A stretch of 64,000 nt of DNA from Impatiens glandulifera (lineage: Eukaryota; Streptophyta; Magnoliopsida; Ericales; Balsaminaceae), in assembly GCF_907164915.1 (NCBI RefSeq), contig NC_061866.1, positions 22,732,117 through 22,796,116 of the forward strand. Direction: 5' to 3'. The notes below the pieces were generated by a model. The model saw only the letters and a program-made list of their open reading frames with translations, was not told the origin of the DNA and did no database searches. This document shows, piece after piece, positions 9,174 through 20,071 of the stretch. A program made the translations under genes and the position numbers. Each line of letters starts with the position of its first letter. Within the stretch, counting starts at the first letter, position 1.

Positions 9174-11124
9174 CATTGCCACTCTCTCAAGTGTGGATCC
9201 GGCCTGGACACCGAATTGAGACAAATCCCCTTCAATTTTGTTCAGCCTTTGATCGGTTGTTATTTGGTTTAGTTCTGCAAACCGACCTTTTGCTGGTATG
9301 AGCAATATCGGTCTCCAACTTCTTAGTTGCGGTCTTCAATACCTTAGTTCTGTCAATTGTGTCGCTGAACAAAAGATCGGTAAGACAGTATTTGTCCTCA
9401 ACGGACGTAATCCGTCCAACCACGACTTCCAGCTGTTTATTGGTAGACTCAATCATCTCGATGGATTTAGTCGCGGTTTCTTTTATCTTCTTTTGCCACG
9501 GCAGGATGACGATATTGACAAATTCCTCGATTAGATCTTTTACCCTTTCTTATGTTACAGTCGGTATCGACTCATTATCGGTTTGAAGAGATACGTGTTG
9601 ATCAGTGGGAGGTGTACCCATCCCGAGTTTGGTGTTATCGATTACGGTTTCCTGTTCAGGGGAGATATGCTCGGTTTCAGCCAGATTCGGACCGCCATCA
9701 TCCTTAGGTTGAGATCTGGAGAAGTGCGACGCCTCCTGGTGCTCGGGTTCCGCCTCCAACCGTGTCAACTCATCGTTCAGTTCCCGTTCTTTGACCGTTA
9801 GTATATCCAGCACTAGGATCTCGAACTGGGATTCCTCCGTCCCAGGGATGTGCTTTTCTCGAAGAAGTTGGATATGTTCGGTGAGCCCTAGTAACCGGGC
9901 ATGCGGTTCTACCATCTTACTTCTTCGAAGAGCGGTCAAGATGCTCTTAGCCTTTGTAAGGTTGATGACTTCCGCTTCCATCTCAACCAATTTTTCGTAT
10001 CTTTGGTCAGCGGGATGATCCGGTAGCATGTTGGTGTAGAAGATTTTCTGCCGGTTCAGAGCCCCTTGAAAATATTCCTTCATGATTTGTTTGACTAGAC
10101 ACTCTCCCATTACCCGAATGCTTTCATCCCTAGTTTCCGGTTGCCTAGTCGGACCGGATTCAACATTATCAGTTCTGGCCGATTGTTCTTCGACCACCTT
10201 CTCTTTCCCTTTACTAGTCTGATCCTCCTCGGTGTGATGTGAGAGAGTTCGGCCAGAGCTGGAAGCCGAGTTTTCTGTATTGAGGGTGTCAGACTGTGGA
10301 TTAGCTGATCCGGTCGGTTGTTGATCCGCATTGCTTCCGGATTTTTCTTTAGCCGGAGCCTTTTTCTTTCTAGCTTGCGACTTCTTTCGGCCGCTCGTAT
10401 TGCCGGAGACCTTTGTTTTTCCTTGTTTCTCATCCAGTCTAATAAAGTGATGAGATTTTACGATTTTGCTGGGGGAGAGAAATACACCAGGTCCGGTGTC
10501 AGCGTTGAAATGACGCATCAATTTGCCGAGTGGAACAGCGTATCCCCATGACCGTTTGGATGTTGGATGCACCATCTCACATAGGTTGGAGAAGATTACC
10601 TTTGCCTAGTTAATTTTGGAGCCGTTAATTAAACCGGCAATCATATCGATCTTCATTCGGATGAGGCTATCATAGTTGCCTCCCCGTGCTTGAACCGACT
10701 TAGATAGGATCTCGCATAGCGGTCTAAGTTCCGGTTTGAGAGAGGTTTTCTTACCGGACACTGCTATTGGTACCACGATATCCGAAACATCCCGGCAAAC
10801 CGCTTGGAATGTATCCTCGCCTGTAACCACCTAGAAGTCGCTCCCCTCGGTTGGAAGATGGAGGACCTCAACAACCAACTCAATGGTGAGTTCGAACGGT
10901 TTTCCGCCTATTGTTGCGGTTATCGTTCCTTCGCTGAGCGCGGCGGATTGGAAGAATTCGGTAACCGCTTCTTGATATAAGATGAACGGTCCGTTCAAGA
11001 AATGTTCAAGACCGGACTTAGAAATTTGTGTTAACACCCGTTTAGCTTCCGCCGATCCATTTGCTCGAATTTCATCGAAATCGACCTGGACAATGTGGTT
11101 GAAAAGCACAGATTCGCGACCCAT
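9174..11124 (-). pseudogene. RE2 ORF C (N-terminal ~650 codons, broken)
   Basis: The start ATG is at 11122-11124. The shared domain shows VQVDFDEI, SGLEHFLNG, VTEFFQSAA, LHLPTEGSDF, SVQARGGNYDSL, AKVIFSNLCEMV and GPGVFLSP. A Lys-rich stretch (KKSQARKKKAPAK), a polar region and a helical charged region follow, as in RE1 ORF C, but similarity in the tail is low. One frame is kept throughout with in-frame stops at about 10828-10830 (TAG), 10603-10605 (TAG at the Trp of the INW motif), 9547 and 9230. RE1 interrupts the gene at 9174. Its ORF C is a diverged relative of those of RE1 and RE5. Confidence 0.75.
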
Positions 11125-11598
11125 TGTGAGTTTAAGAGACCGAGAGATCGAGAGCGTGAGAGTTTTGAGAGATTTGAAAGCTATAGAGAGAAAGCCGTTT
11201 CGCGTAAGAATGAGGTAAAATGACTAAGGACCATATTTATAGTCGCGGGTTGGAATTTCAACCGCTGCGAACTGTCACATCAGATTTGGGCGGGAATTTT
11301 CCCTCCAAAATGGCTTTGGGCGGAAAGCGATGGGCGGGAAGTTTGAGCGGGAGTTTGATGCGGTAATTAACCGGTGATGAAGTGGTTTGTTCTTGTAACC
11401 GATTATTTAAGGAAGCGGTTATTTAACCGGTTGTTTAAGGAAGCGGATAGCGATTTTAACCGGTTGATCATTTAGACCGATAATTTAAAAATGCGATTTT
11501 GAACCGTTTTTCGAATTTAAATGATCATTCAATGAAAAAAACATAATAGAGACCGATACAGAGATCGGTTTAAAGTACACAAGATACAATATTATAAA
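11125..11598 (-). promoter_or_regulatory. RE2 ORF C promoter, and ORF B 3' region
   Basis: A TATA-like box (TATAAATA on the minus strand, 11234-11241) lies about 110 nt before the ORF C ATG. An E2F-like block at 11284-11310 reads TTTTGGAGGGAAAATT then CCCGCCCAAA on the gene strand. More GCGGGAA motifs lie at 11330-11352. At 11551-11570 a short hairpin (ACCGAT/ATCGGT, loop CTCTGT) follows ORF B. It lacks the conserved loop seen elsewhere. Confidence 0.55.
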
Positions 11599-12300
11599 TT
11601 ATGTAATGATTATTTTAGAGAGTTTGTCCTCCACCCCTTCCTCGTGGAGAACGTTTGAGGGGTACGTCGGGGTACCCGGTCCAATATTTGGATGGTGTGT
11701 ACGAATGAACCGGCTTATGTAGGGGGCATAACCGAAACCTTTCTTTGGTTCGACCATGGTCTTCAGGTTATTAAAGATGACCGATGACCAGTTGATGGGG
11801 GTGTTGCTGACGATGTAGGTCATCATGTCGAAGATTTTCTTAGAATAGTGTTGGTTCGGAGATTGGCAGATGATGGATCGGTTGACGATCTCGTGAAGGA
11901 GTTGGATGTGATGGGCGAGGCGAGTTTTCAGACCGTAGTTCTCCACCGGTACTTCGGTTCCGGAGAAAAATTCCGCATAGTCAACCGCTGCACTTCCCAC
12001 CCGGGATGGGAAATCGGAGAACCCTTTAGTGGGAAGATTGAACATCCGAGAGAATTCGCTTTCATGAAGAACAAAGATGTGGTTTTTCACGATAGAAGTA
12101 ATGGCATCGCCGGATATGGATGCATTATTGAAGAATTCCATTACCTCTGGAATGAAGATAGGTCCATATTCTTCGAGAAAGTCACGAAGGCCGATGTCGA
12201 TGAGAGATTCAAAAAGGAGTTCCTTCACTTCAAAATCCTCAACTTGGAGGACGGAGTATAAATCAATGCAAAGATAGTTTCTTAGAGTACGGTTAGACAT
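11599..12300 (-). CDS. RE2 ORF B, intact shared-domain protein of unknown function
   Basis: This is an open frame of 233 codons. The ATG at 12298-12300 was chosen because MSNRTLRNYLCIDLYSVLQ aligns with the RE1 and RE5 ORF B starts. The upstream in-frame codons to 12366 are not conserved. The family marks are IGLRDFLEE, VMEFFNNAS, SEFSRMFNLPTKGFSDF, INWSSVIFNNLKTMV, GYAPYISRF and IGPGTPTYP. The protein is soluble in appearance, with no signal peptide or membrane segment. It stays open although gag, pol, ORF A and ORF C of this element all carry stops or frameshifts. Its function is unknown. Confidence 0.75.
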   Translation of the reverse strand: MSNRTLRNYLCIDLYSVLQVEDFEVKELLFESLIDIGLRDFLEEYGPIFIPEVMEFFNNASISGDAITSIVKNHIFVLHESEFSRMFNLPTKGFSDFPSRVGSAAVDYAEFFSGTEVPVENYGLKTRLAHHIQLLHEIVNRSIICQSPNQHYSKKIFDMMTYIVSNTPINWSSVIFNNLKTMVEPKKGFGYAPYISRFIRTHHPNIGPGTPTYPSNVLHEEGVEDKLSKIIIT

Positions 12301-12675
12301 TCTTTCAAGTCTTACTAAGAGAGAGAGAGAGTTTAAGAAATTATAAGTTGTTTGGAGGTATGACAAATTGATAAAGGGGGGTTCCTTATATAGATTTGAG
12401 ATTGGAGGGAAAATAGGAGCATTTAATGCTAATATTCCGTTTTGTCTTATTAGTGTTGGGAATATTTATGTTTCCAAAACTCCTTGGAAGGAGTTACTTT
12501 TGACCGGTTGCGGAACTCAAGGTGGAGAATCTAGTTAGGAAGTAACTAGGTTTGTGTAGTTTCCCATGTGGTTGGAAATCAAAAGTTACTTTTCATTAAA
12601 GAGAGTGGAGTTACAGCAAACCGAAAGAAACACATAGATTAACCGAAAAGATCATAATGGAGTAGGATGACAATG
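12301..12675 (-). promoter_or_regulatory. RE2 ORF B promoter and leader
   Basis: A TATA box (TATATAAG on the minus strand, 12385-12392) lies about 86 nt before the ORF B ATG, with a GA/CT-rich leader. No reading frame is present. The upstream sequence is only weakly similar to the RE1 and RE5 counterparts. Confidence 0.5.
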
Positions 12676-12706
12676 CAACCGGTACGTACAGCAAAATGAC
12701 CGGTTG
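12676..12706 (-). terminator. 3' UTR hairpin of RE2 ORF A
   Basis: On the minus strand the stem CAACCGGT pairs with ACCGGTTG around a loop containing ATTTTGCTGTAC. It begins 18 nt after the ORF A stop. The loop is the same as in RE5 ORF B and differs at one base from RE1, while the stem is different. Confidence 0.6.
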
Positions 12707-12723
12707 TAAGAAGGAGTGACTTA

Positions 12724-13464
12724 ATTGCCGGAGGAGTTGAGGTGTCGGTTCTTCCTTTTCCAGGCCTTCTCGAACCGCTCATAGAACGAGTCGGCAATTT
12801 CCCTAGTGATGACCTGGGCCTGGTTCAGCCCTTCGCCCGGACAGAGCGGAACCCCGAGTTCCATGAGTAGGCAGCTGATCTAGGGGATGAGGCCGGTATG
12901 GCGAGTGGTGATCATCCATATCAAGACATCGAACATCACCCTGGACCAGTTGATCGGCGTATCTGTTGTGATAGCGGCCATCATGTTGAAAACTGTAGCA
13001 CATTAGGTGTTGGTCACATCCTTACCCAGGATGCCCCGACCGATGATATCATTGAGAAGCTGGTATTTAGCCCTTAATGATGATCTAGCACTGTGGTCAC
13101 TGACCGGACGGTTTGACCGAGAGAAGTTTAGAGAGATTTCGGCCTTTAGTTCGGCCGGAACGTTTAGATCGGTAAGCCCTTGCTTCGGAAGATCGAAGCA
13201 TCTGGCGAAGTCACTCTTTGAGAAATCAAACACGGTTCCTCCAACCCTAGATTGAATGAGGGTGTCGAAATGCGGGGTGCCCCGGAAAACCCTGGCATTA
13301 TAGAAGAACTCCAGGACGGTTTCGGGGAAGATGACATGTTTGTCATCTAGAAAGGATTTTAGACCGGTGTCTTCAAGCGACTTGATCATTTTGAAGATTT
13401 AATAATGCTCTATACTTTAAGCTGAGTTGAAATCAACTTGGAGAATGTTTTGAAACTGAGACAT
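12724..13464 (-). pseudogene. RE2 ORF A (broken)
   Basis: The frame runs from the ATG at 13462-13464 (MSQFQNILQVDFNSA) to the TAA at 12724, 247 codons. Early stops fall shortly after LQVDFNSA and again seven codons later; further stops lie near 13003 (TAA) and 12880 (TAG). The family marks are TGLKSFLDD, VLEFFYNAR, SDFARCFDLPKQGLTDL, AKYQLLNDIIGRG and INWSRVMFDVL. The ending (FYERFEKAWKRKN) is basic. The short terminal part from 13003 is often split off because of the stop, but the frame is continuous. Its function is unknown. Confidence 0.7.
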
Positions 13465-13993
13465 TTTTGTCTTAGTGAGAGGATAAATTTATGCTTGTGA
13501 AAATTTTGTCTGATGTTTGCCTAACTTATATATTAGTGGAGGGATGATAGTATTATCCAGTATGTAGTAGGTAATTTGATCTATTAACCATAGGATAAAA
13601 CATATTGAATGAAATAAGCATGTCTACAACCTAGGATGTGAGTCATAGGCCTCGACGGTGAAAGATATCATATCTTCACGTCTTTTAAGGTATGGCCATT
13701 TTGCTTTGAAAATGTATCTTTTCATAGCAGATACATTTAAACACAGATAATTGTTCCAATTCTGTTCGGAGGCCAAATAATCCAGAGTACATTATTTCCA
13801 AACCGGTCGGTTTTTAGTCATTAGTCTCGATGCGGTTAGTTAGTGTCAGCACTAAGTAGCCGGTCAGTTTACTGTGACTGATAGACAAAGCGGTTCTTCA
13901 ATAAGTACCTTGGTGAATTCGGTTTCCGACAATTTTAGGAAGAACTGCCGGTTTTGTCTGTCCGAATCGATTTTCCTTTTAGAGAATGAGAGT
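13465..13993 (-). promoter_or_regulatory. RE2 pol-to-ORF A spacer with ORF A promoter
   Basis: There is no gene. A TATA box (TATATAAG on the minus strand, 13525-13532) lies about 62 nt before the ORF A ATG. The rest is rich in ACCGG motifs and has no other structure that I can support. Confidence 0.5.
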
Positions 13994-16900
13994 TTAAGAA
14001 ATGAGCTGATTAATATCGGTTAAACCGAGTATGTTTCTAAATTAAGAAAACATAGCTTCCTGTAGGGGCTTTGTGAAGATATCGGCTACTTGTTGTTCTA
14101 ATGATACGTATTCCAGCTGGATATGCTTCAACATAACATGTTCCCGGATGAAGTAATGCCTTATGTCGATGTGCTTGGTTTTAGAGTGTAAGACCGGATT
14201 GTACGTGATTTCTATAGCACTTGTGTTATCACAAAATATCGGAGACTCTTCGGCGGTGATACCGAAATCCTTTAGTTGTTGTTGAATCCATAGGAGTTGC
14301 GAACAGCAATTTCCGGCTGCCAGATATTCAGTTTTTGCGGTTGATGTGGCAACCGACGTCTGCTTCTTATTGTGCCATGAGACAAGCCGATCACCTAGGA
14401 ATTGGCATGTTCCGTTGATACTCTTTCTGTCAACTTTACAACCTGCATAGTCTACATCTGAGTAACTCGTTAGGTTGAAGGATGAGTCCTTTGGATACCA
14501 CAGACCGACTTCAAGGTTCCCTTTTGGTATTTCAAGATTCGCTTTGCGGCTGTGTAGTGAGATTGTTTTGGATTAGCCTGGAATCTTCCACACACTCCGA
14601 CCGCAAATAGTATATCCGGTCTACTTGCTGTTAGGTATAGGAGAGAACCGATGATACCTTGGTAGGTCGTCAGGTCTACTACCTGACCGTCATCATCCTT
14701 GTCCAATTTGATTGATGAACTCATTGGGGTAGCAGCGGAAGAACATGTGTCCATCCCAAATTTCTTTAGAAGTTCCTTTGTGTATTTGGGTTGACTTATG
14801 AAAGTTCCTCCTTCGAGCTGTTTAACCTGAAGGCCTAGGAAGAAGCTTAATTCTCCCATCATACTCATCTCAAATTTGTTAGTCATCAAAGTTGAGAATT
14901 TATCACATAGCTTAGGATCGGTTGAACCGAAAATGATATCATCCACATATATTTGAACAAGTAGGATATGCTCCTTTTTCTCAAATTTAAATAGTGCTTT
15001 ATCCACCGAACCTATGGTGAAATCATGTTTTAACAGAAATGCGGTTAGTGTGTCATACCAAGCTCTAGGAGCTTGTTTTAAACCGTACAATGCTTTGTTT
15101 AAGCGGTATACATGATTAGACAGGTAAGCATTTTTAAAACCGGGTGGTTGTTCAACATACACTTTTTCACGTAGTTCACCATTCAAAAATGCACTTTTAA
15201 CATCCATTTGAAAAACTTTAAAAATTTTGAAAGTAGCAAAGGCTAGAAAAATCCTAATAGCTTCAATCCTAGCTACAGGGGCAAATGATTCTTCAAAATC
15301 AATGTCTTCTTCCTGTTTGTATCCTTGTGCCACTAATCTGGCTTTGTTCCTCGTGACCAAACCGTCTTCATTGAGTTTATTTCTGAATACCCATCTTGTT
15401 CTTATGACCGGTTGATCTTTCGGTCTAGGTACTAGGTACCAGACTTTTTTTGACCGGTTATAAATGCGGAATTAAAGTATTCCTCCAGGATTTGTTGCCT
15501 AGTTTGAACAGGTTTTGAAGGGTCACCTATAATTAGCTCAGGAGGGTAATTTGTGTTCCTTTTGAGATTCGGTTCAGGAGTATCTACCAAATCACCATTT
15601 ATTTGATCAAGACTAGACATATCGGTAGGCTGAGCAAAAGTGTCAGACCGACCGATTTCTCAGTTTGAACCGAGGTGTGAGCTTCCTGCGGTGTGGCAGC
15701 TTGACCGGTTGGACTTCATTATCACCCATTTGGTCATGGACAAACCTTCTGAAAACCAAAACCTCATCTTCACTATCAGAATGGATATCGTTATTTTCCA
15801 GTCTGTTGTGTAGATCAAAGGATGATGCAGTGTTACTTTCAACTGATTCATCAAATACAACATGAAGAGATTCTTCCACGATTAAAGTTCTAGTGTTATA
15901 TACTCTATATGCTTTACTAACTGCTGAGTAACCTAGCATTATCCCAGTATCGGATTTTGCATCAAAAGCAGATAGGTAATTTTTGCCATTTATGTGAATG
16001 TAACATTTACAACCGAAAATTTTAAAATACCTAAGGTTAGGAATCCTATCAAAGTATACTTCACACAGTGTTTTGTTGTGAAACTTGTTAATCAAAGACC
16101 GGTTTTGTGTGTAACATGCAGTGTTGATAGCCTCAGCCCAAAATTTCTGAGCAACACCCGAGTCGGCTATCATGGACCTTGCGGCTTCCTTGAGAGTTCG
16201 ATTTCTTCTCTCGGCCAGGTCGTTCTGTTGAGGAGTCCTAGCACTAGACAACTCGTGTCTAATACCGGATTCATCAAGAAATGCATTCAAGGTACTATTT
16301 GTAAATTCGGTTCCTCTATCACTCCTAATGATATTTATGCGTGTTGATTTTTCATTTTGTAAACGCTTAAGTAATGTGATTAAATTTGATGCGGTTTCAC
16401 GTTTGGATGCCAAAAATATTACCCATGTATACCTGGAATAATCATCAACAACTACCATAGTATAGAGCATACCGCCTAGGCTGACGACCCTAATCGGTCC
16501 AAATAAATCCATGTGAAGGATATCTAAGCATCGGTTAGACTGAATGTGTCCCTTACTCTTAAAGGTTGACTTAGTTTGTTTACCCATTTGACATGTTAAG
16601 CAGACCTTATCCTTATTGAATACTATATCAGAAATTCCTTCAACCAGCTTTTTACCCCGGATAGAGTTTAAGGTTTTCAGGTTTAGGTGGTTTAGCCTTT
16701 TATGCCACAGCTAGGTTTGATTGGTTTTAGCTACCATGCAAACAGGGTGTTCTACTTTATTTTTCCAATCTACCTTGTATATATTTCCTAACCTATTTCC
16801 GGTTAGTAGTATGTTCCCTTGGGAGTTTTTAACTAAGCATGCATGTTTCAGAAATTCTATAGTGTATCCAGCATCACACATCTGGCTAATGTTTAGCAGG

Positions 16901-17176
16901 TTAAAGTGTAGGTTTTCAACTAAAAGTACATTGTTAATTGTTAAATTACCGTGGACAATCTTACCCTTGCCCATAGTTCTACCTCTTGAATTATCACCGA
17001 AGACAATCATTGCAACGGTTTATATTCTGATGTCGGTTAGAAGGTTGTTGTTTTCCAGTCATGTGTCTAGAGCAACCGCTGTCCAGGTACCATTCAGAGT
17101 TTCCTAGCCGTTTCTTCATATCCTACAAAATATACATATTTACAACTATTTGGTACCCACATTTACTTGGGTCCAC
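13994..17176 (-). pseudogene. pol: RE2 pol: protease, integrase, RT, RNase H (broken)
   Basis: This is a Ty1/copia polyprotein with domains in the usual copia order. Traces include the protease-side segment NNVLLVENLHFNLLN, the integrase zinc region (WHKRLNHLNL, CLTCQMGKQ), the integrase core (HMDLFGP, RSDRGTEF, AERRNRTLKEA), the RT core ([19 protein letters not shown]) and RNase H ending at the TAA 13994-13996. About 100 bp around the IN-RT junction near 15450 is deleted. Frame changes occur between segments (near 17010, 15640 and 14490), and several stops exist. The copy is non-functional. Pol starts in the +1 frame relative to the gag end at 17163. Confidence 0.9.
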
Positions 17177-18905
17177 AAGTGATTAGTCCCTTAGGTATCC
17201 AGACTTTAATAAGTCGGACAACTTTCCCGGTTATGGTTTTGACTAGTTTTGTTGTACTCGGTGTAGCGTCTTTCTGTTTTCCTAATAGTGCCTTATTTGG
17301 AGGTGGCCTTTGGTTTATCCTATGAGGTCGTGGATCGGCTTGTTACCTTTGGGCCGGTTGGCTTTCCTTTTAGGAGTCAGTTGGACTTACATAGGTTATT
17401 TCGTCGTCCGGTTTTGAGTCACTTTGTTCCTCATCGTCGGTTGAGCTCTTGACAAATCTTACAAAGGGAAGATTATCCTTTATGAGCCTCATCTTTTCCG
17501 AATGTTTCTGGTTATTGGATCTGTTATTTTTATATCCAAGACCAAACATGCACTTGAGATGTCTCTTGTACCTAGACATCTGGTTCACCATTTCACTGGA
17601 TCTTTTCCATGCGGCTATTAATTACCGGATTCGGGCATCTTCCTTTTTGGTCAGCTCTTGAACTGACTCCTTGAGCTGTTCGATCTTAGAGGATAGTTCA
17701 GGTGCTATCTCGTTTTCTAGGATTTTATCAGGTTGGATGGTTTTTGGTTCGGTCAAGGTTGGTGCTATGGGGTCGGTTCTAAAGTTGAGTTGGGTTGGTA
17801 TTAAGGTTAATAGGTTCTTATACTCTGCTACCATGTCATTTAGTGCATTAAATAACTGATCTTTAGTAAATTCTTCATAGGGAGAATCAAATACATGTTC
17901 CTCATTTGCCATGAGACATGTGAGTTCATCATCACTATCACTGTGATCCCATAAGCTTCCTCCGTCATCGGCTATCAGTGCTTTCTGAACTTCACTTCCT
18001 TCACCGGTTTGTTGATAGTTATTTCGGTGGTTCTGATCGTCCGGTTTCCGGTCATCCCGTCTTGGTTATCTGCATTCCCACCTGAAATGTCCCAAACAAT
18101 TGCAATTATAACATCTAACATTAGATTTATCACCGTAGTTGTTATTTGTCGGTTGGCTTCTCTTCATGAATCTGCCAAATTTCTATGCAAGCATTACCAT
18201 GGCATACTCGGTAAATTGTTCAGCGGTTCTGATCGGTGCAAGAGTAACCGGTTCTATGGATGTGACCAATGCTTTAGTGGAGGTTGAAGCTGAAACTTCA
18301 TCTTCAATCCTATATCTCATTTCAAACTCATATGCCTTAAGATCTTCGAATACATCGTGTAGCTTCATCTTGCTTAGGCAGTTTGATTCCCTCATCACCA
18401 TCGTCTTTATGTCCCATGCACTTGGAAGAGACCTTAGCGCTTTCATGATGATTTCCTTGTTGTCATACTTCTTTCCAAGAGTTGATAGCTCGTCTATCAC
18501 ATCTGTGAACCGGTCACTGTACTCCCTCATTGTTTCTACCGATTTCATCTTAATACTTTTAAACTTCTGGGTAGCCACCATTATCTTGTTTTCCTTGGTT
18601 CTTTCATTTCTCTCATGAATTTGAATCACCGTTTCCCATAGTTCTTTTGCGGTTTGGCAGTCTCTGACCTTACAGAACGTATTTCTGTCCAAACCGTTGA
18701 TGATGCGGTTTCTAGCATGGTTGTCCAGATTGTTTCTTCCTCTGTCTTCTTTTGTCCATTCCTCACTTTCTTTATCAATATTTACCGGTCCTTCAATCAG
18801 GATGAACTGCATTTAGTCATCCATGGTGATTAGGTGCAGGTGCATACGTGCTTTCCAGTTGACAAAATCGTCACCTTCTAGTATTGGAGGCTTATCAAAA
18901 GACAT
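17163..18905 (-). pseudogene. gag: RE2 gag (broken)
   Basis: This is the capsid/nucleocapsid precursor. The ATG at 18903-18905 lies just after the primer site. The capsid part carries LRSLPSAWDIKTMVMRES and DVFEDLKAYEFEM. The zinc knuckle reads CYNCNCLGHFRWEC. An acidic segment after MANEEHVFDSP and a basic region follow. All lie in one frame that ends at the TAA 17163-17165, directly after GGA CCC AAG. Stops occur at about 18814 (TAA), 18182, in the knuckle flank near 18061, at 17622 and at 17370. The C-terminal extension after the knuckle (~240 codons) is long for a copia gag. Confidence 0.88.
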
Positions 18906-18931
18906 GCTTGCTTGAGTATTGAAACTAACTA

Positions 18932-18942
18932 CTCTGATACCA
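18932..18942 (-). other. RE2 primer binding site
   Basis: TGGTATCAGAG on the minus strand, two bases inside the 5' LTR. It is complementary to the 3' end of plant initiator tRNA-Met, as is usual for copia elements. Confidence 0.85.
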
Positions 18943-18944
18943 AT

Positions 18945-20071
18945 TGTTAGGATCTAGGTCGAGGCTGGTGGACCGGGGTCTGGCCGGTTAGAACTTTCAC
19001 TTAACGGTTGGTGTTTAATCCGGTTAGAGATTAACACCGGGGTTTCAATACTACACAAACTGTCACAAACCCTTGAACCGAGTTTAATTGCGGAAATGGT
19101 TTGTTTCAGGTTGAAGCAGCGCACATATAGGATGAATAGGACCGGATTTGGATAAAGTCGGTTTGGAGTTTGGTGGGTCGGTTTGGGATTTAGTAAGTCG
19201 GTTTAAGTGGATCGGTTAGAATGTAAAGCCGGCAGAAAGTAAATGACAAGACAGGTTTTTTTGGATGTTCGGAGATAAAACTCCTACGTCACCTCTTCCT
19301 CTCGAAACTACGAGAAGGATATTCACTAAGGAATACACAAACACAATCCGATCGAGACTTATTTGCTGCTCGATAACACTCGTACAATTCTCACCAAAAT
19401 TGTAATCTCACTTCAAATACACACATAAGCTTCTTAATCTTAGAGAGATAAAACACAATTTGTAACTTAGGTTGTTGAAAACTCTCAGAACTGGTAACCT
19501 TTTTGTAACTGCATTTACTCCTCTTCAGCTCCTTCTTTTATAGGTGAAATGTGCCAACGGTCACATTTCATCACCTTGAATCTGATTGGTTGAGCAGAGG
19601 TTCAGTGATTCAGACCTGGCGGTCTAGGCTTCTAGTGTATAGGTCAAACCGGCTAGGTTTGTCTTTTACTTAATATGGCAACTGTCGGTCGGACAGTTGC
19701 CTGCACCTGGAGGATTACGCCTCTGATTTATCCCGGAGAGGAATGATCTTGTCGGACGGTCTTCTGCAGCCTGCAGATTGTCCTCAGACTTGTATGAATA
19801 TTGCAATACTATGATCTGTTCATTTGGTATCATCTTCAACAAATACTTAAAGTATCTATTTGCACCGATCAGTTGTTTAAGTTAACTGGATGACTTCCGG
19901 TTTTGGCTTTCTCTTCTTGACGGTCTTGTCTTCCTGATCGGTTAGGTTCTTGGCCGGTTGTATTGCTTGACCGGTTGAGATACTTGACCGATCCCGATTC
20001 TTTAATCGTTTTCCTGCACAAGAAGTTTATTTTGTTAAGTTCTTATTTTAACCGGTCTAATTTATCTAACA
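18945..20071 (-). repeat. RE2 5' LTR
   Basis: The LTR is 1127 bp and is bounded by TGTTAG...CTAACA. It is homologous to the RE3 LTR (1245 bp), with length differences. The promoter TATA (CTATAAAAG, minus strand) is at 19536-19544, and the conserved TGACGT/hairpin block is at about 19265-19330. The right edge touches RE3's RT, marking the insertion site. Confidence 0.88.

Larger units (their letters stand above)
9174..20071 (-). mobile_element. RE2: SIRE-like element, 5' LTR through ORF C, interrupted by RE1
   Basis: On the minus strand the order is 5' LTR, PBS, gag, pol, ORF A, ORF B and ORF C. The C-terminal end of ORF C and the 3' LTR lie beyond the RE1 insertion, left of the window. At the right edge (20071) the LTR abuts RE3's reverse transcriptase, so RE2 inserted into RE3. 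The bases aaagt (20072-20076) are the expected target duplication. The LTR resembles RE3's and belongs to a different family from RE1/RE5. Confidence 0.9.

Noticed and set aside
11848..12261. A 137-codon plus-strand frame opposite RE2 ORF B
   Set aside because: It is the antisense of a conserved gene and has no family resemblance.
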